Notes: generated by a model from the sequence alone, not told the origin. A stretch of 64,000 nt of DNA from Brachypodium distachyon (GCF_000005505.3 NC_016133.3:38715237-38779236); one strand, 5' to 3'. Counted from the stretch's first letter, positions 47,901 through 59,380 are shown. Translations and numbers: made by a program.

Positions 47901-48398
47901 TCTTAGGTGAGATCAAGATCTCCCTTTTTAACAAGCCCATACTCATACTAGCAATAAATCCAGGAAATTGCTCATAAGCTGCACGCGCTCACTGCTTTTC
48001 CGAAATCTGCCCTGCTCCATCACCTAACCAAGACACAGCGGACGACCGGATATCGTCGAACAGCTTGCTCGCGCGGGAGGTGCCCGGGGCCCCGGGATAT
48101 CTAGGCACGCATCCGAAAGTCCAGGCCTCGAGGCAGGCAACGGAAGAGCAAACTAAAAAAACGTGGAGACTAGAAAACCGGTAGCCGGGAGGTGAGGCGG
48201 TGGCGTACCGCTGCGGCGAAGAAGGTCTTGTCCCCGACCTCCGAGAGCACCGTCATCGCCAGCGACTTGGTAAGCCCCTGCAGGAACCAATCGAAGAAGC
48301 AGAAGGAAAAAAAAATCAATTCCGCTGCACAGCAAGACCTGCGCAGAGAGAGAGAGAGAGAGAGAGAGAGAGCTGACCCCGAGCAGAGAGGGCGCCAT
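44989..48398 (-). CDS. GDT1-like (TMEM165/UPF0016 family) cation transporter
   Basis: Twelve exons on the minus strand: 48398-48378, 48277-48209, 47283-47224, 47144-47097, 46617-46529, 46420-46384, 46302-46255, 45704-45636, 45526-45482, 45381-45320, 45236-45164 and 45066-44989. All have GT-AG ends and the phases agree, giving 232 aa. The start is ATG of MAPSLLGG in a GC-rich first exon. Two inverted-topology repeats each carry the family motif: E20-x-G-D-K-T (SEVGDKTFF) and E156-x-G-D-K-S (GEWGDKSQ). Hydrophobic segments lie at about 32-50, 51-66, 74-90, 148-155, 163-190 and 208-226; a charged loop (about 91-135) separates the halves. Known members move Mn2+ or Ca2+ in exchange for H+ across Golgi or chloroplast membranes. 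With no long N-terminal leader, this short form is more likely on the secretory pathway than in the chloroplast; that is inference. Confidence 0.95.
48345..48372 (-). repeat. (CT)14 microsatellite in GDT1 intron 1
   Basis: Fourteen AG units on the plus strand read as CT on the coding strand. They begin within a few bases of the first donor site (GTCAGCT) and fill more than a quarter of the 100-bp first intron. Confidence 0.95.
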
Positions 48399-48488
48399 GG
48401 CGGAAGCAGACGGGGGCGGGGAGGCGCCGATTCCGATCTCGGTGGCTGAGGAGGAGGCGATGTGCGCGTGGGCGTGGGCCGGGGAGAA

Positions 48489-48498
48489 GCAGTAATAA
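48489..48498 (-). promoter_or_regulatory. Candidate TATA-like element of the GDT1 gene
   Basis: CTTTTATTAC on the minus strand lies about 95 bp upstream of the start codon, followed by a pyrimidine-rich GC leader. The spacing suits a short 5' UTR. Weak evidence. Confidence 0.3.
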
Positions 48499-48843
48499 AA
48501 GGAGGAGAGGCGGAACGGAAGGAAGAGTGTAGGCGGGGGGCGCGCGGGCCGTCGGATCCGGGGTCTCTGCTTTCGTGCTCGGCTGCGGACGGCGTCTTTG
48601 TTTTCAAGTGGTTGGGCTTGGGGGCTTGGGGGCGTCTGGGTGGATAGATTGTAGATGCGCCGTGCGGCCTTGACCTGCCGTGTGCGCACTCTCGTCAGCT
48701 CAGCATTCGTTGGGTCCCGGAGCTCGACCGAAAATCGATCTACTCCTACCAAAGATTGCCAACATGGAAAATAGACCACCTCAGCCTCAGGTGTGGCTCT
48801 CAAGACCAGCAGCGATGCGAAACCCTAGCGATGACCCTATTTA

Positions 48844-48928
48844 CTCCGATCCAAAATAAGTGTCTCGGTGTTGAGCTAAACCGGTTCAAAACTAGTTCAA
48901 AATTGCGGTATTTATTTTGGATCGGAGG
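48844..48928. mobile_element. Short Stowaway-like MITE upstream of GDT1
   Basis: The left end CTCCGATCCAAAATAAGTG and the right end GTATTTATTTTGGATCGGAG are inverted repeats, with TA before the left end. The middle contains AACCGGTTC and AACTAGTTC palindromes. About 85 bp. Confidence 0.75.
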
Positions 48929-50861
48929 TTCAATCTTGAAAAAAAAAATTGGATCGAAGGTATTACCCTTTTTCCCTCGTCGTAGCTGTTGATGTACTCT
49001 GCAATATCAGGCCCGCCCCCAAATGGTGGCAACGACGGCCCTCGGTGGTGTGTTTATCGGTAGGCGATAGCGGAGTCCGACGAGTGAGGGATGGATCCAC
49101 ATTGGGATGCATCAAATCAATCTGTACATTAGTACATAGATGGGGTGGACGTTACGGAGGCAAGGACGCCACGCCTCAACATCCAAGACCACCCCGTGAA
49201 GCCTCACGATTGACGTCTTCGTCGTCTCTAGTGTCTCACGAGTCCTCATGCTGCCTAATGATGAAATGAAGGAGGCCGCGGCTATGTTGGCTAACAAAGA
49301 GAGGGCGCAAAGTACCATCTGCAGCATCCTGCAATGCATGATTCGAGAATGAAAACTTTTTTTTATAATGGAAGACAGGAGAGTGTTGCCATTTGATTAA
49401 GCAAGCGGGAAATGTATATGTACAAGAGAGACTTACTTTTGTCAACAAAATTTATTCCTGCAATAGTGGATAGCTGTTAATGACAAGATGGACACCTTGC
49501 TAGCGCCGGAGACAGGGGAACGCCCCCCCCCCCTCCCTCTCTTGATTTTGTAAGTATTTATATGCATGTTTCGTTCTTATTGCCATATACTGTATTGCCG
49601 ACTGGTGCATCTTTAAATCCTCTGACATCAACAGATTCTTGTAGCTCGCCACATTAGTGTCTACCTACACGTGCCGTAAGTTTGAGTGGAGGCGCGAACG
49701 AGAAGACGAAGAGGCCGCGAGTGTCGGAGCATGGTCTCCGGCACTGGGGACGCCAAGCATCCCTTTTTTGGTTCGGTAGAGGGTGAGGTGATCGCTCCAA
49801 CGATCGCCGGCGTGGCGATAGACACGAAGTGTAGACACGAGAGTTTTACCCAGGTTCGGGCCACCCGGAGGTGTAATACCCTACGTCCTGTTTTAAGTTG
49901 TATTCACAAGTTTGAGTGCGTAAAAAACCAGGGAGTTCCCGGGTTGGCTACTTAGGTGAACGTTGTGCTATGTTCTACTCACTCGGGTTCGAACTGAGCT
50001 CAACCCTTTGACCGGTGGCATTGGTCCTCCTTTTATAGACAAGGGGATACCACAGGTGCCAATGCATGCAGCGTGACACGTTGCCTAGACGCGTGTCACA
50101 GCCACACGGAATACACTTTTGCTCATCCACGCTGGACACCATGCAGCGCCCGGTTCACTGTACACGGTAGAAAAAAATGGTTCTCAGGGTAGCCGCCCTA
50201 GCCTTGCTAAGCAAGCCTAGGCCTGCTGATAAGACTCCTGTCGGTGCATTAAATGCACTGCGCTCGCCGTCTTGTCCTATCTTCACTGTTCTGCGGGTCC
50301 CGTCTGCATGCCCGAGCGCGGGTTGCTGGGGTGCACCTTCCCGGCTAGTTGCCGGGAGGCGTTCTTTCGGCTTCCCGGGACCGGGGTTCCCGGGAGCATC
50401 TTGTACTCGGCCCTTACCTTTAGCTTCACTAGGGGTCGTCTCCTCGAGGCAGGTTTCCCGGGCTCGTCGCTTCCCGGGAGTCTTTCCTGATGGGGCTTCG
50501 TCACTGGCGACCCACGCGTCCCGTATCACTGGGACCCCGTGGGCCACTGGTACAACAGTAGCCCCCGGGCATGGGCCGGCAGCCTTGAAGCTTCCAGCAA
50601 CTGCTAGCCTCGGTCGGTTGCCGGGCTACGCTCTATCCGACATGTGGGTCCCAAGGGGGAAACCCCCTGGCACCAGGCCTCGTGGGCCGCATTTATAGTT
50701 CCACTTCTCCGAGCGAAACGGTCAGGCGCACGATTTCGTGCCTTATCCCCCTTAATCACCAAAGAGTTAAGGCCACGTCACGCACCCCCCCTCTTAATAT
50801 CGGATTCTTTAGGGCTCTTTATTGCTGATCGTGGGGGTGTCTGTTGCAGTCCGCCAGCCCC
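48929..50861. other. Spacer and 5' part of the Transposase_28 element
   Basis: To about 49680 there is ordinary spacer, with an 11-base C run near 49523. From about 49715 to 49920 the sequence (GGAGCATGGTCTCCGG, then GTTTTACCCAGGTTCGGGCC) looks like the repetitive leader of a grass retroelement. From 50290 to 50560 CCCGGG recurs many times. Open frames on both strands here lack domains. No LTR boundary or primer-binding site was identified. Confidence 0.4.
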
Positions 50862-50869
50862 GATAAATA
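50862..50869 (+). promoter_or_regulatory. Candidate TATA box of the Transposase_28 gene
   Basis: GATAAATA lies 108 bp upstream of the proposed ATG, followed by a pyrimidine-rich leader (TCTCGCTCCTTCC). Position and composition are promoter-like. Confidence 0.4.
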
Positions 50870-50976
50870 CTCAAGGCCGGCGGCGGGCACTCCCTATTGT
50901 CTCTCGCTCCTTCCATTGCCTCCTCCCAAGCTCCCCGCGCCCCAACTCCGACCAAATCTCCTCTCCACCTCCGCCG

Positions 50977-53419
50977 ATGTCTTCCAAGGGCCAGAACCGT
51001 CCCAAGGGGAGCATCAACAAAGGGGAAAAGCGCGAAAAGGCCGGCAAGAAGGAGCTGTCGGACAGAGCCCGGAAGGATGACAAAATGCGAGCCAAGTTCG
51101 CTTTCTTCTCCCCCGAGTACAACGGCGAGGGAGTCGACAAGCTGGTCCTGGCGCTGGCCACCAAGCACAACGAGCACGGGCCAACGCGGGTCCTCCCCGT
51201 CGGCGCGGAGCGCGACGGGCACTACTTCCGGATCTTCGGGAGGTTCATCCTTGCCGGGTTCGTGCCGCCGCACTCCTACTTCCTCTCGACCATCATGGAG
51301 ACCTACGGGCTCATCGTGGCGCAGCTTCACCCCACGTCGTTCTTCACATTGGCTGTTTTCCAACACCTTTGTGAAGCGTTCGTGGGGGTGATGCCGCCGG
51401 TGGCGCTGTTCCGCCACTACTACTACCCGAGGGTGGAGAAGAAGGCTCCCCTGTCCTCGGGGGTAGTGTTCCGATTCCGCGACAGGATAAAATCCGAATT
51501 CATCGAGTTGGGGAAGAATAAGATCGAGCATGAGTGGCGCCACGACTGGTGCTGGGTGTGCACCGACGAGCTCCAGGAGTTCCACGAGGAGCCCCTCGGG
51601 CCTCCGAAGGGCTCTGACGACTGGACGCTCCGCGACCAGAAGGACGAGGAGCTGGCCCCAATCTTTGCGAAGATCAAGGCGCTCCGTGAGGCCGGGCTCA
51701 CGGACACGGATGTGGCGCGCCCCTTCATCGGGAGGCGCGTGGCCCCCCTGCAGCGGCGCTCGCATCCGACGTGGATGTACACCGGGGCCGGCGACCGGAC
51801 CCGGCTACAGCGCACGGACCTCCTCCCGGAGGAAGGGCAGTTCTGGGTGAAGGGTATCACCGGCGAGGATGAACCTTACCGGCTGCGCCCTCCTAGAGCG
51901 CACTCACTTCACGCCGGGATCCCGAACCCGGGAGCCCGGGATCTCCTACTCTGCGACGAGTGGGGGATCGTGGAGGACCCCTTGGCACAACCCTCACCCC
52001 CGCAGCCCAGGTCCCGGAAGGGCAAGGAGCCGGCTGCCGATTCGGGGAAAGGGGGCCAAGGCCAGGCCTCCGCCAAGGTAGAGGGCTCGGACTTCGACGA
52101 CTCCTCGCTGGGCGTCGGGGGAGACCTCAGCGACGACAACGTTTCCCCGGCAGCCAGAGAAGTCGTCCCAGAGGAGGACGACGAGGAAGATGACGTCCCC
52201 CTGATGAGGCGGTCCGCGGCGGAGCGAGCGGGCAGGCGGGAGGCCAGCCTGCAGCTCCAGGAGCATCACGGCGACGCAGGGGCTGGGGCCTCCGGCGGCA
52301 GTGGCGCGACTGCAGCAGCCACCCCGACCGCCCCGGCAACTTCGACAGCTCTCCCCGCGCGAAGCGGCCCTCAGGCGAGGAGCATCCTAGCGGACAGGGT
52401 GCTCAAGCTCAAGTCGGCGGGGTAAGCCCAACTTTGTCCAGAACAGTTTTGATTTCGTGAAATTATTTTGTGCCTGACTAATCTATTTTTGCGTTTTCCA
52501 GTTCGTCGAGGAAGAGGGGGCAGGCCAGCGTGTCGCTGGCAGCCCCAACCAAGAAGCCTCGCCCGGCATCGGGCGACGGCGACCAAGACGCTGCTGACGC
52601 AGCGGTTGCGACGGCGGCAGCGGCCCCTGGGGACCCCAGGGTCCCCGATTCGAGCTCGCAGGGCACCGGCCCGGCGGCAGGTACGTGCAAGTTCGAACAC
52701 TTCCTTTTACCTGTTCGCGCCAATCCCCATGCTTGACGCAGGTGCCGTTCATGCAGCTGTCGGAGGGGCTCCGGCTGCGTCCACGCCTACAGAGGTGCGG
52801 GTCATCAACCTTACTCCGGTTGCCTCCGTCGGAGCCCTTCAGCAATCGGTCACGGCATCTGCCGGGGCCGTGACTGCTGCCACAGGTGATGCCACGCAGG
52901 GGGCGCCATCTGAGGCGGGCGACACAGAGCAACCTCCGTCAGCCAGGGCGGGCGGTGGTGCCCTAGAGAAGCCCCCGAGCCCCCAGCTTGCCCCTTCGGA
53001 TGAGCAGAGAGTTAGCGGGGCTCGGCCATGCCGGGGGCGCGCCATCAAACCCCGATGCACCCTCGGGGTAGCAGACGGTCGCGGCGGGGTTTTCCTCCTC
53101 CGCCGGAGCCGCCTTCAGCCTGGGAGCAGTGGAGCTCGCCGGGCGGACTTGGGGTCGGATCACCTTCGACCCCAGCGTGTTCCAGCAGGGACATCAAATG
53201 ATTGACAACATCCAGCAGCAGCAGCGGATGTTCGTCGATTTCTTCAACGACGCGCGGCAGCACCACGCCCGCGTAGTGGCGGAGGAGCAGCGCACCGAGC
53301 TACAGTGGCTCCGGGAGGAGCTCCAGCAGGCGCGGCAAGCCGGGGCAACGCCTGCTGTGCAAGGGATGCCGGAGACGCAGGTTCTCCAGCAGCCGTGGGA
53401 TCTCCAGCAAGAATGTTGA
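50977..53419 (+). pseudogene. Transposase_28 ('putative gypsy type transposon') protein gene, frame-broken
   Basis: Exon 1 (50977-52421) starts MSSKGQNRPKG and carries the Transposase_28-type domain at about residues 85-200 (FRIFGRFILAGFVPPHSYFL, LHPTSFFTLAVFQHLCEAFV, VALFRHYYYP). It ends in an acidic and Ala-rich region. The donor GG|GTAAGC and the acceptor TTCCAG|TTCGTC lead to exon 2 (52502-52680); G|GTACGT and GACGCAG|GTGCCG lead to exon 3 (from 52742). Near 53090 the frame changes by one base, and the C-terminal coiled-coil-like part (FVDFFNDARQHH, then RTELQWLREELQQARQ) continues in another frame to a stop at 53419. The function of this family is not established; despite the name it resembles neither an integrase nor a cut-and-paste transposase. 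An unseen extra intron could replace the frameshift. Confidence 0.75.
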
Positions 53420-53898
53420 ACTTTGTTTTTTTATAAAGTAGATGCTTATACTCAGCTCCAATTGTCTACCGAACATGTTTTTTTATCATTAAAAATCAAA
53501 TCAAACGTGAGCACCTAGCCTGGATATCGAGTGGGCGCATGGCGATGGGAATCTGGACTGGGCTTCGAAAGGCCCAGATTGTCCCCACTCGATTTTCAAC
53601 CTTTCTATACTATATGTCTATCGTATTGGTACTGGATACATCTTTTTCCTTCAATAGTAAATAATTTTGGCATGTTGGCCTGATGCAATCGACACGTCTC
53701 CTTGTCCCACGCAAGGCTTTCATCGTAAATAATTTTGGCCTGTACGATATCGCGGGCACAAAAATTTCAGCTGCCACACCCTATCAGAGTGTGCGATGAC
53801 ATCATAGGAGGACCCGAGACGAGCAAGAAAATTGCCCCAAGTCCCCGAGTATGTCGGACCGGTATCGGCTCGGGAGGTTTTTCCTGGCCGGAGACAAA
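53420..53898. other. 3' region of the Transposase_28 element
   Basis: No coding gene. An inverted pair, TCGAGTGGGCGCATGG near 53528 and GTCCCCACTCGA near 53582, brackets CTGGGCTTCGAAAGGCCCAG, a near-perfect palindrome around 53558-53577. Further right, GCCCCAAGTCCCCGAGTATG is retroelement-like. Confidence 0.45.
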
Positions 53899-54850
53899 TC
53901 TATACTAATATATTAAATTGGAATTGATGGTGATGGTACGGTCGTGGTACGTCACTTCACCGAAATTACGAATTTGCCACCGATGTCCCCACGTGTCTTT
54001 TAATCCCGGTTCCGGCAGTTCTCAAGTGCAGAAAAAACACGGACCTCCAAAAAAAACCCAACAGAGTCCTTCTCGCTCCTCCTCCTCTCTTACGAATCTC
54101 ACCCTCTCACCCCCACACCTTGCCGGTCCGGATCTCGCCCACGCCCGCCCCGCTCTTGTCGTCTCCACCAGCTCGTGCGCGTCGGCGGCGTCCGTGTGTG
54201 CGGAAGGCGGCTGCGGACCCGCGGCTCCGTCGCGCGCTCCGACCGCCGCCTCCACCGGCTTGTGCGCGCCGGTGGCTCCCTGCAGAGCTTGGACGGCGAT
54301 GGGATGAGCCTGAGGCCGGGATGGAGGTGGCCTCGTGCAAGGCAGCAGGGACCGCGTCGGCGCGAGCCATCGGTGGCCCTCCAGACGAGCAGTGGCGCGC
54401 GGCGATCAGTGGCCGGACACGATGTGTGGGCGGCGCAGGCGGCAAGTGGGAGCAGATGGCGCGCGGGAGTGGACGGGCGGTGGGAATCTACGGGCGGAGG
54501 CGGTGCGCACAAGCGGGCGGCCGCGCATGGCAGCGTGATGTTCGGTGGCAGGATGAATCGGGATAGAGAGAGGAGGAGTTTGCACTCAGGGTGGATGGAA
54601 AGGATACTCAGAGAGAGAGCGAGAAATTGGGAGAAGAGATTTGAGAAATAAAGTACGGAGTAAAAGTAATAAGAGAACGGGACAAAGAGAAATATAGAAA
54701 TAAGACATCTGAAAAAAAAAGAGATCAGAGTATAGTTCAAAAAATAAACATTTCATAATCGCTATACATATGTGCTCATGAAACACATCAACATTTAATT
54801 TGACGTTTTGATACAATTTTCCGTGTTCCGTAGCAACTCAGGGTTCTTTT
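53899..54850 (+). mobile_element. Helitron-like element, right end uncertain
   Basis: The left end TCTATACTAATATATTAAAT follows an A and is the classic plant Helitron 5' terminus. It is followed by GC-rich DNA with overlapping open frames (54000-54600) and then AT-rich DNA. Near 54823-54848 the sequence CCGTGTTCCGTAGCAACTCA then GGG looks like a decayed Helitron 3' hairpin, but a clean CTAG end is missing. An alternative end is the CTAG|T at 55251-55254, preceded by CCAAG...CTTGG. No RepHel coding sequence was seen. Confidence 0.5.
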
Positions 54851-55794
54851 GAGAGTATCTCTATATTTTCTCCACGGCGCCAAGACTCCAGTGTGACACG
54901 TTCAGTATGCATGGCGCAACTGGCACACGATTTTCAGTTCCCACCGGTGAATAATTACTTGTATCGGCAAATGTCTTGGTAACCGAACTTTTCTTTCTGA
55001 CATTCCTACGTTCTAAACGGGTTTAATCTCCAAGGAAGAAAGCTAGCGTGAGTTGCCTTCTAAACAAGCGTGAATCATAAATCGATGCCTCCTAAACTAT
55101 TCACCCATACCTTTCACCGGCCCTTCAAGGCTTCAAAAATATTGAAAACTAAAACCATGACATATCTGCAGATGCTAACTGTCACCGTGCCTTGATCATT
55201 CGACCTACCGTCTCATCCAAGTCAACTGATGCTTGGCATATATGTATGTACTAGTATAAATGGAGTAGATACGAATATTAAACACATTAACCGTGGAAGA
55301 AGGGGCGATATAATTCATGGGCGCCTTATTTGTGTTCAAAGAAAACATGCCGGGTGCATGCATCTTGCTCCTTTTTATTCTTCAGTTCCATACACTTGCA
55401 TGGACTATTTGTCTTTCCAACAGCCTGTGCGTTACTCTGTTTCTCCCCTGGTATTTTAAAGCTCGCCCCACGCCATGATTGAGATCTCGATTGCGAAATA
55501 ACCTTCGAATAAGATACTGTGGAAAGCATCCAAAACGCAAATCGCACACAGGATTGTACTACTATTAACATATATACTGCATCTATTCCCCATTTGCATG
55601 TGCCTTGTCGTGTCGGACCCCACCGGCCCGGCCAATGGAAGGCTCATATTTAAAGGTCATGACGTTTGAATCGGATTCCTGCGGTACAAGATCGAAGGGG
55701 TTATTCTCTGCAGGAGGATTGAGTATTTGTTTTAGAGTGGTAAAAAAAATGAGGATTTGTTTCAGATCTGTGAAACGGATTGGCGGCGGCTACT
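54851..55794. other. Spacer, no gene recognised
   Basis: AT-rich DNA with short frames. It contains the alternative Helitron end at 55251-55254 and a small duplication of GATTTGTTTCAG / GTATTTGTTTTAG near 55720-55765. Confidence 0.45.
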
Positions 55795-55980
55795 GGTGGT
55801 GCCAGTTTTGATTACAGCACTGATGATGTGGGACAATTTAGGAGACTTGCTAATTTGTTGTCTTATAGTTATAGGTTTTGTGAGTCAATGTCACGGTGAC
55901 ATCGATTGAGTTCCCGGTGGTGCCAGTTTTGATTACAACACTGATGATTGGGGCAATTTAGGAGGCTTGCTGATTTCTTT
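55795..55980 (+). repeat. 65-bp duplication, period 121 bp
   Basis: GGTGGTGCCAGTTTTGATTA, CACTGATGAT and CAATTTAGGAG.CTTGCT occur at 55795-55858 and at 55916-55980. The copies differ by a few bases and a one-base indel. Between them is ordinary AT-rich DNA. Confidence 0.88.
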
Positions 55981-57392
55981 ACTACTGCTTAATTTGCAGT
56001 TGCGTCGGTGGTAATCTCGTAGGCTCGTACGTCGTCCCGTCCCACCCCACCCCGCGATGGATCCCGCAGTCCCGCATCCTCCGCACGGTAAAAAAGAAAA
56101 AGAAAAATGCCGACTCACATCCTCCTCCTCAGCAGTAATCTTCTTCCCCTGCGAGCGCCTCGCCGCCCTCCTCCCCTGCGCGTCCGCCGGCCCAGATCTC
56201 CTTCCCCTGCGCGCGCCGCTGCCAACCTCGGCCCGCGCCCTCCAAGCCCGCGACCTCCGCCACCTCCCGAGGCGTGCCCGGTGCCGCCGGCCCCCTCCGA
56301 GCCCCGATCCAATCGTCCACTGAGGAATCCCCTCCTCGCTCTGTCTGCTCCTCCCGTGCCGCCACCATCTCGCGGGGCCCTGACGCCGAGTGCTCTAGCA
56401 CGCACGTTGTCACCTCACATGCACCCCCGACCCACTGCCGGCGGCCGGATCCGGTCTCCAGACCGCCGCCGCCACCACCAGGATCTTCGTCTTCCCCGCC
56501 AAGCCATCCTTCTCCGCATCTGTAGCAACTCTCCCGCCGCACCCTAGCCCCTCTCCCGCATCGGAACTCGTGTGGCGGCGGCAGAAGAGGCCGGGATCCA
56601 TCCCCGTCGCGAGGGCACCTCCAGGCGGCCAGGCGGCGAGCGCGGCCTACAGCTAGCCAAGTCGCGGTGGCCTCCTTGCGTCCATTGCCTCATGGCTCTC
56701 CATCTGCGTGCGCTGCGCGCTGCCCATGATTCCGTCGCCCACCGCGTGCACGCGATTCGTTCGCCCGACGCCCACCCTCTCTGCCCCGCCGCCACTGCTC
56801 GCCCCTTTGATCGCGTTGGCACCGTGGTACGCGCTAGCGGTCTTGGGTCTTGTCGTGACTACATCTGGTGATCCCCATCTCGCACTGTCCGGATCCGCCC
56901 TGGACTCATCGTCGGCTGAGGCTCTGTCCTCTGCCTCAAGGCCGGCGACTGTTCCGAGCTCCTCGTTCGCTTTGGCTGCAGAAAGGTATGGTTTCTTCTT
57001 CGACTCACAAAAGCAGAACTGAAGATAGACTAGCTTGATTTGTTGTATCAGTCTGCGCACATCTGTCGTTTAGGAGGAACAACGTTTCTTGCATGACCCA
57101 ACAAATTCACGATCCTGCACGTGCTTCTCTTGATGAATGCGTGGGAAATCAAACACATTAGGTGCTGGAATAGTGTCCATGAGCAGCATTGATGTAGACG
57201 GGCAGCGGAGGGCTGCAGGTCATGCCTTCGGATGCAGAGGTGGAAGACGCTTGCAGGGCGTTTGACAAAATTTCCCAATGGACACTGAGATCTTGGAATT
57301 GATTAATGATAGGTGCACTGATCTTATTCCATTATGAACGATTCGTGGAGGTATAACTTCCTAAAAAAATATGGGAGATGGGATTCGTAGTA
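55981..57392. other. GC-rich block (56000-57000), possible gene fragment or element leader
   Basis: Overlapping Pro/Arg/Ala-rich open frames occur on both strands, typical of GC-rich noncoding DNA. One frame ends AAER at a good donor, GAAAG|GTATGG, near 56985, so a transcribed exon is possible. No domain is recognised. Compare grass genes captured by transposons, which often show such GC-rich islands. Confidence 0.35.
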
Positions 57393-57506
57393 CTCCCTGC
57401 GATAAATTGTTGTCGAAATATTACATGTAGCTAGACGCTTTTTAAGAATAGATACATCCATATTTGGACAAATTTGAGTCAAGATCGAATTTAGGATCAA
57501 AGGGAG
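57393..57506. mobile_element. Stowaway-like MITE
   Basis: The left end CTCCCTGCGATAAATTG and the right end AATTTAGGATCAAAGGGAG are inverted repeats between two TA dinucleotides. The interior shares ATACAT.CATATTTGGACAA and TTTGAGTCAA with the MITE at 31908-32023. About 114 bp. Confidence 0.78.
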
Positions 57507-58009
57507 TAGCATTTCAGCGTGTTTGGTGCTTTCTAATTGATCCTATCTTGTGCTAATGGCTTCATGATGCATGTTATTATGTATGCAGAGTGCAGCATGT
57601 CCATAAATGACCTGCCAGATTTCATTTTAGAGCAGCACCATGATTCAGGAGGATGGGCCAGATAAACATCTATGGCAACGAGAACAAAGTACCGGGAGGC
57701 TGTTTTCAGGCTAAACGTTATAATATCACAAAGGTATCATTTTCAGTCTCTTATAAGCAGTGCATATTTAGATTTTTACTATGCATGACATCTTTATGCT
57801 ACTGTTTGAGAATTTGCTACGCGCCATATTTTATGGTCTGCTTCTTATTATGATGTATTATAAGCCTGTGTTCTAGAAACAATTACTGCACCTGATAGTT
57901 TTTTGTTCAACATGGTTGTCTTTCTATGGTTGGTCCTATCATAAGTAGCTAAGTAGTTAATGCCCAAGGATTTAGCTATATCAATTGCCTCATATCTTAA
58001 GGTTTTGTC
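57507..58009. other. Spacer immediately before the copia element
   Basis: No gene recognised. A 22-codon frame from ATGTCCATAAATGACCTGCC near 57598 follows a possible acceptor, but it is short and has no known match. The last five bases before the LTR are TTGTC, the expected target duplication; its partner lies outside the window. Confidence 0.4.
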
Positions 58010-59367
58010 TGTTGGAGATATGCCCAAAAGGCAATCATGTGATGATCTTATTTCCTATGTATTCATGAGTGATTGTTATTGTCCTTGAACATCATCACTG
58101 ATATGTATCAATAAATACGTGATTTTTTTGTGAAACTATGTATTCTATGATGTTGTTCTAATTGTCCCTGGTCATTGAGTTTATGCGGACACATAACCTA
58201 GACTAGCAATGTGAATCAGTATGATGACTATGTTTCACAAGTCATAGGGCAAGGTGTTGCCGATTGATAGCATGGACTCGACAATGAGATTGTTGAGTCG
58301 GACAGACCCGCACTGAGACACAACGAGATGATTGTCATTTGTTAGTCTCAAGTACGATGTATATGCCAGTCCTAGACCTGAGGTCATCGCATGAGTTTGG
58401 GATGTGAATCGGCCTACTTAGGGGTTGCCAAACGCTACTCCGTAACTGGGTGGTTATAAAGGTAGCTTTCGGGTTTGCTGAGAAGCATGTTGCGAGTCAT
58501 GGTTGATCAAGATGGGATTTGCCCCTCCTGTTCGGAGAGATATCTCTGGGCCCTCTCGAGTGATCAGATTCGGAAAGCATGGCCATGCGACTTGGGTTAA
58601 GTGTTAACCCGTTCGGGAATCTGTATCACAGGAACGAGAAGAGAGTCGAGCTATCCACAAGGACGACAAGCACTCGCCTTGAGCTCGACACACATATCGT
58701 TAGGCAAAAAGAATGTTGCATATGACACATTGTATGGTTCGTCAATATACCTTGTGGTTACTCGGGAGTTGGCACGTGCTGCTAGGCGCCGCTACCAACT
58801 ATCGACTTGAGTCGGTGCCAGTGGACGAGTAAGGTGTTACTCGGACCCGCAGTCCGAGCTCGTAGTCGTGTCCGTCTGACCGTGAACCTGTAGGGTCGCA
58901 CGCTTAAGGGGATGGGACCAAATTGGATCGGATACAACTCGTATCGGGCTTAGACTCCTAACGGGCCTCAAGTATTGAAGCCCACTAGGGAGGTCTATAT
59001 AAGTGGAGGAGGCGTACCCGGTTAGGGTGACACCAGTCCAGACGCGAGTTAGACATGGCCGTCACACCTCCACGCCCAAAGCCTTGCGATCGGATCTAGC
59101 AGTCCGCCGCACGGAGTGGAGTTCCTCCTTGTACGTGTGGATACCTCGGAGGCGCTGCACACGGCGTTTGGACGAACTGTTCGTGGGATCGGCGAGGTGG
59201 AACAGGCTGTTCGACTACTCAGCATCGACGTGCTACATCGACTCTACTTCCGCTACGGGTCTGCGCGTCTAGTGGTAATCTCGTGATCCATTATCTACAG
59301 CATTGATCCGGGCGGAAGCGGTAGAAATTTTATTTTGTGCTAGCGTAGCATACGGCGTTCCCCAACA
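58010..59367 (+). repeat. 5' LTR of the copia element, 1358 bp
   Basis: Starts TGTTGGAGATATGCCC and ends TTCCCCAACA, so the terminal TGTTGG / CCAACA form a perfect 6-bp inverted repeat. The primer-binding site follows after one base. A TATA box lies in its right part. Confidence 0.93.
58996..59002 (+). promoter_or_regulatory. LTR TATA box
   Basis: TATATAA inside GGTCTATATAAGTGGAGG lies about 370 bp before the LTR end, where the U3/R boundary of a copia LTR would be expected. Confidence 0.65.
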
Positions 59368-59368
59368 G

Positions 59369-59380
59369 TGGTATCAGAGC
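59369..59380 (+). promoter_or_regulatory. Primer-binding site (initiator tRNA-Met)
   Basis: TGGTATCAGAGC is complementary to the 3' end of plant initiator tRNA-Met, the usual primer of copia minus-strand DNA synthesis. It starts two bases after the LTR. Confidence 0.95.

Noticed and set aside
49715..50640. LTR for the Transposase_28 element
   Set aside because: The sequence is retroelement-like, but no TG...CA bounded pair, second copy or primer-binding site could be shown within the window.
59369..59380. Part of a tRNA gene
   Set aside because: Only the 12-base complement of the tRNA 3' end is present, directly after an LTR. It is a primer-binding site.
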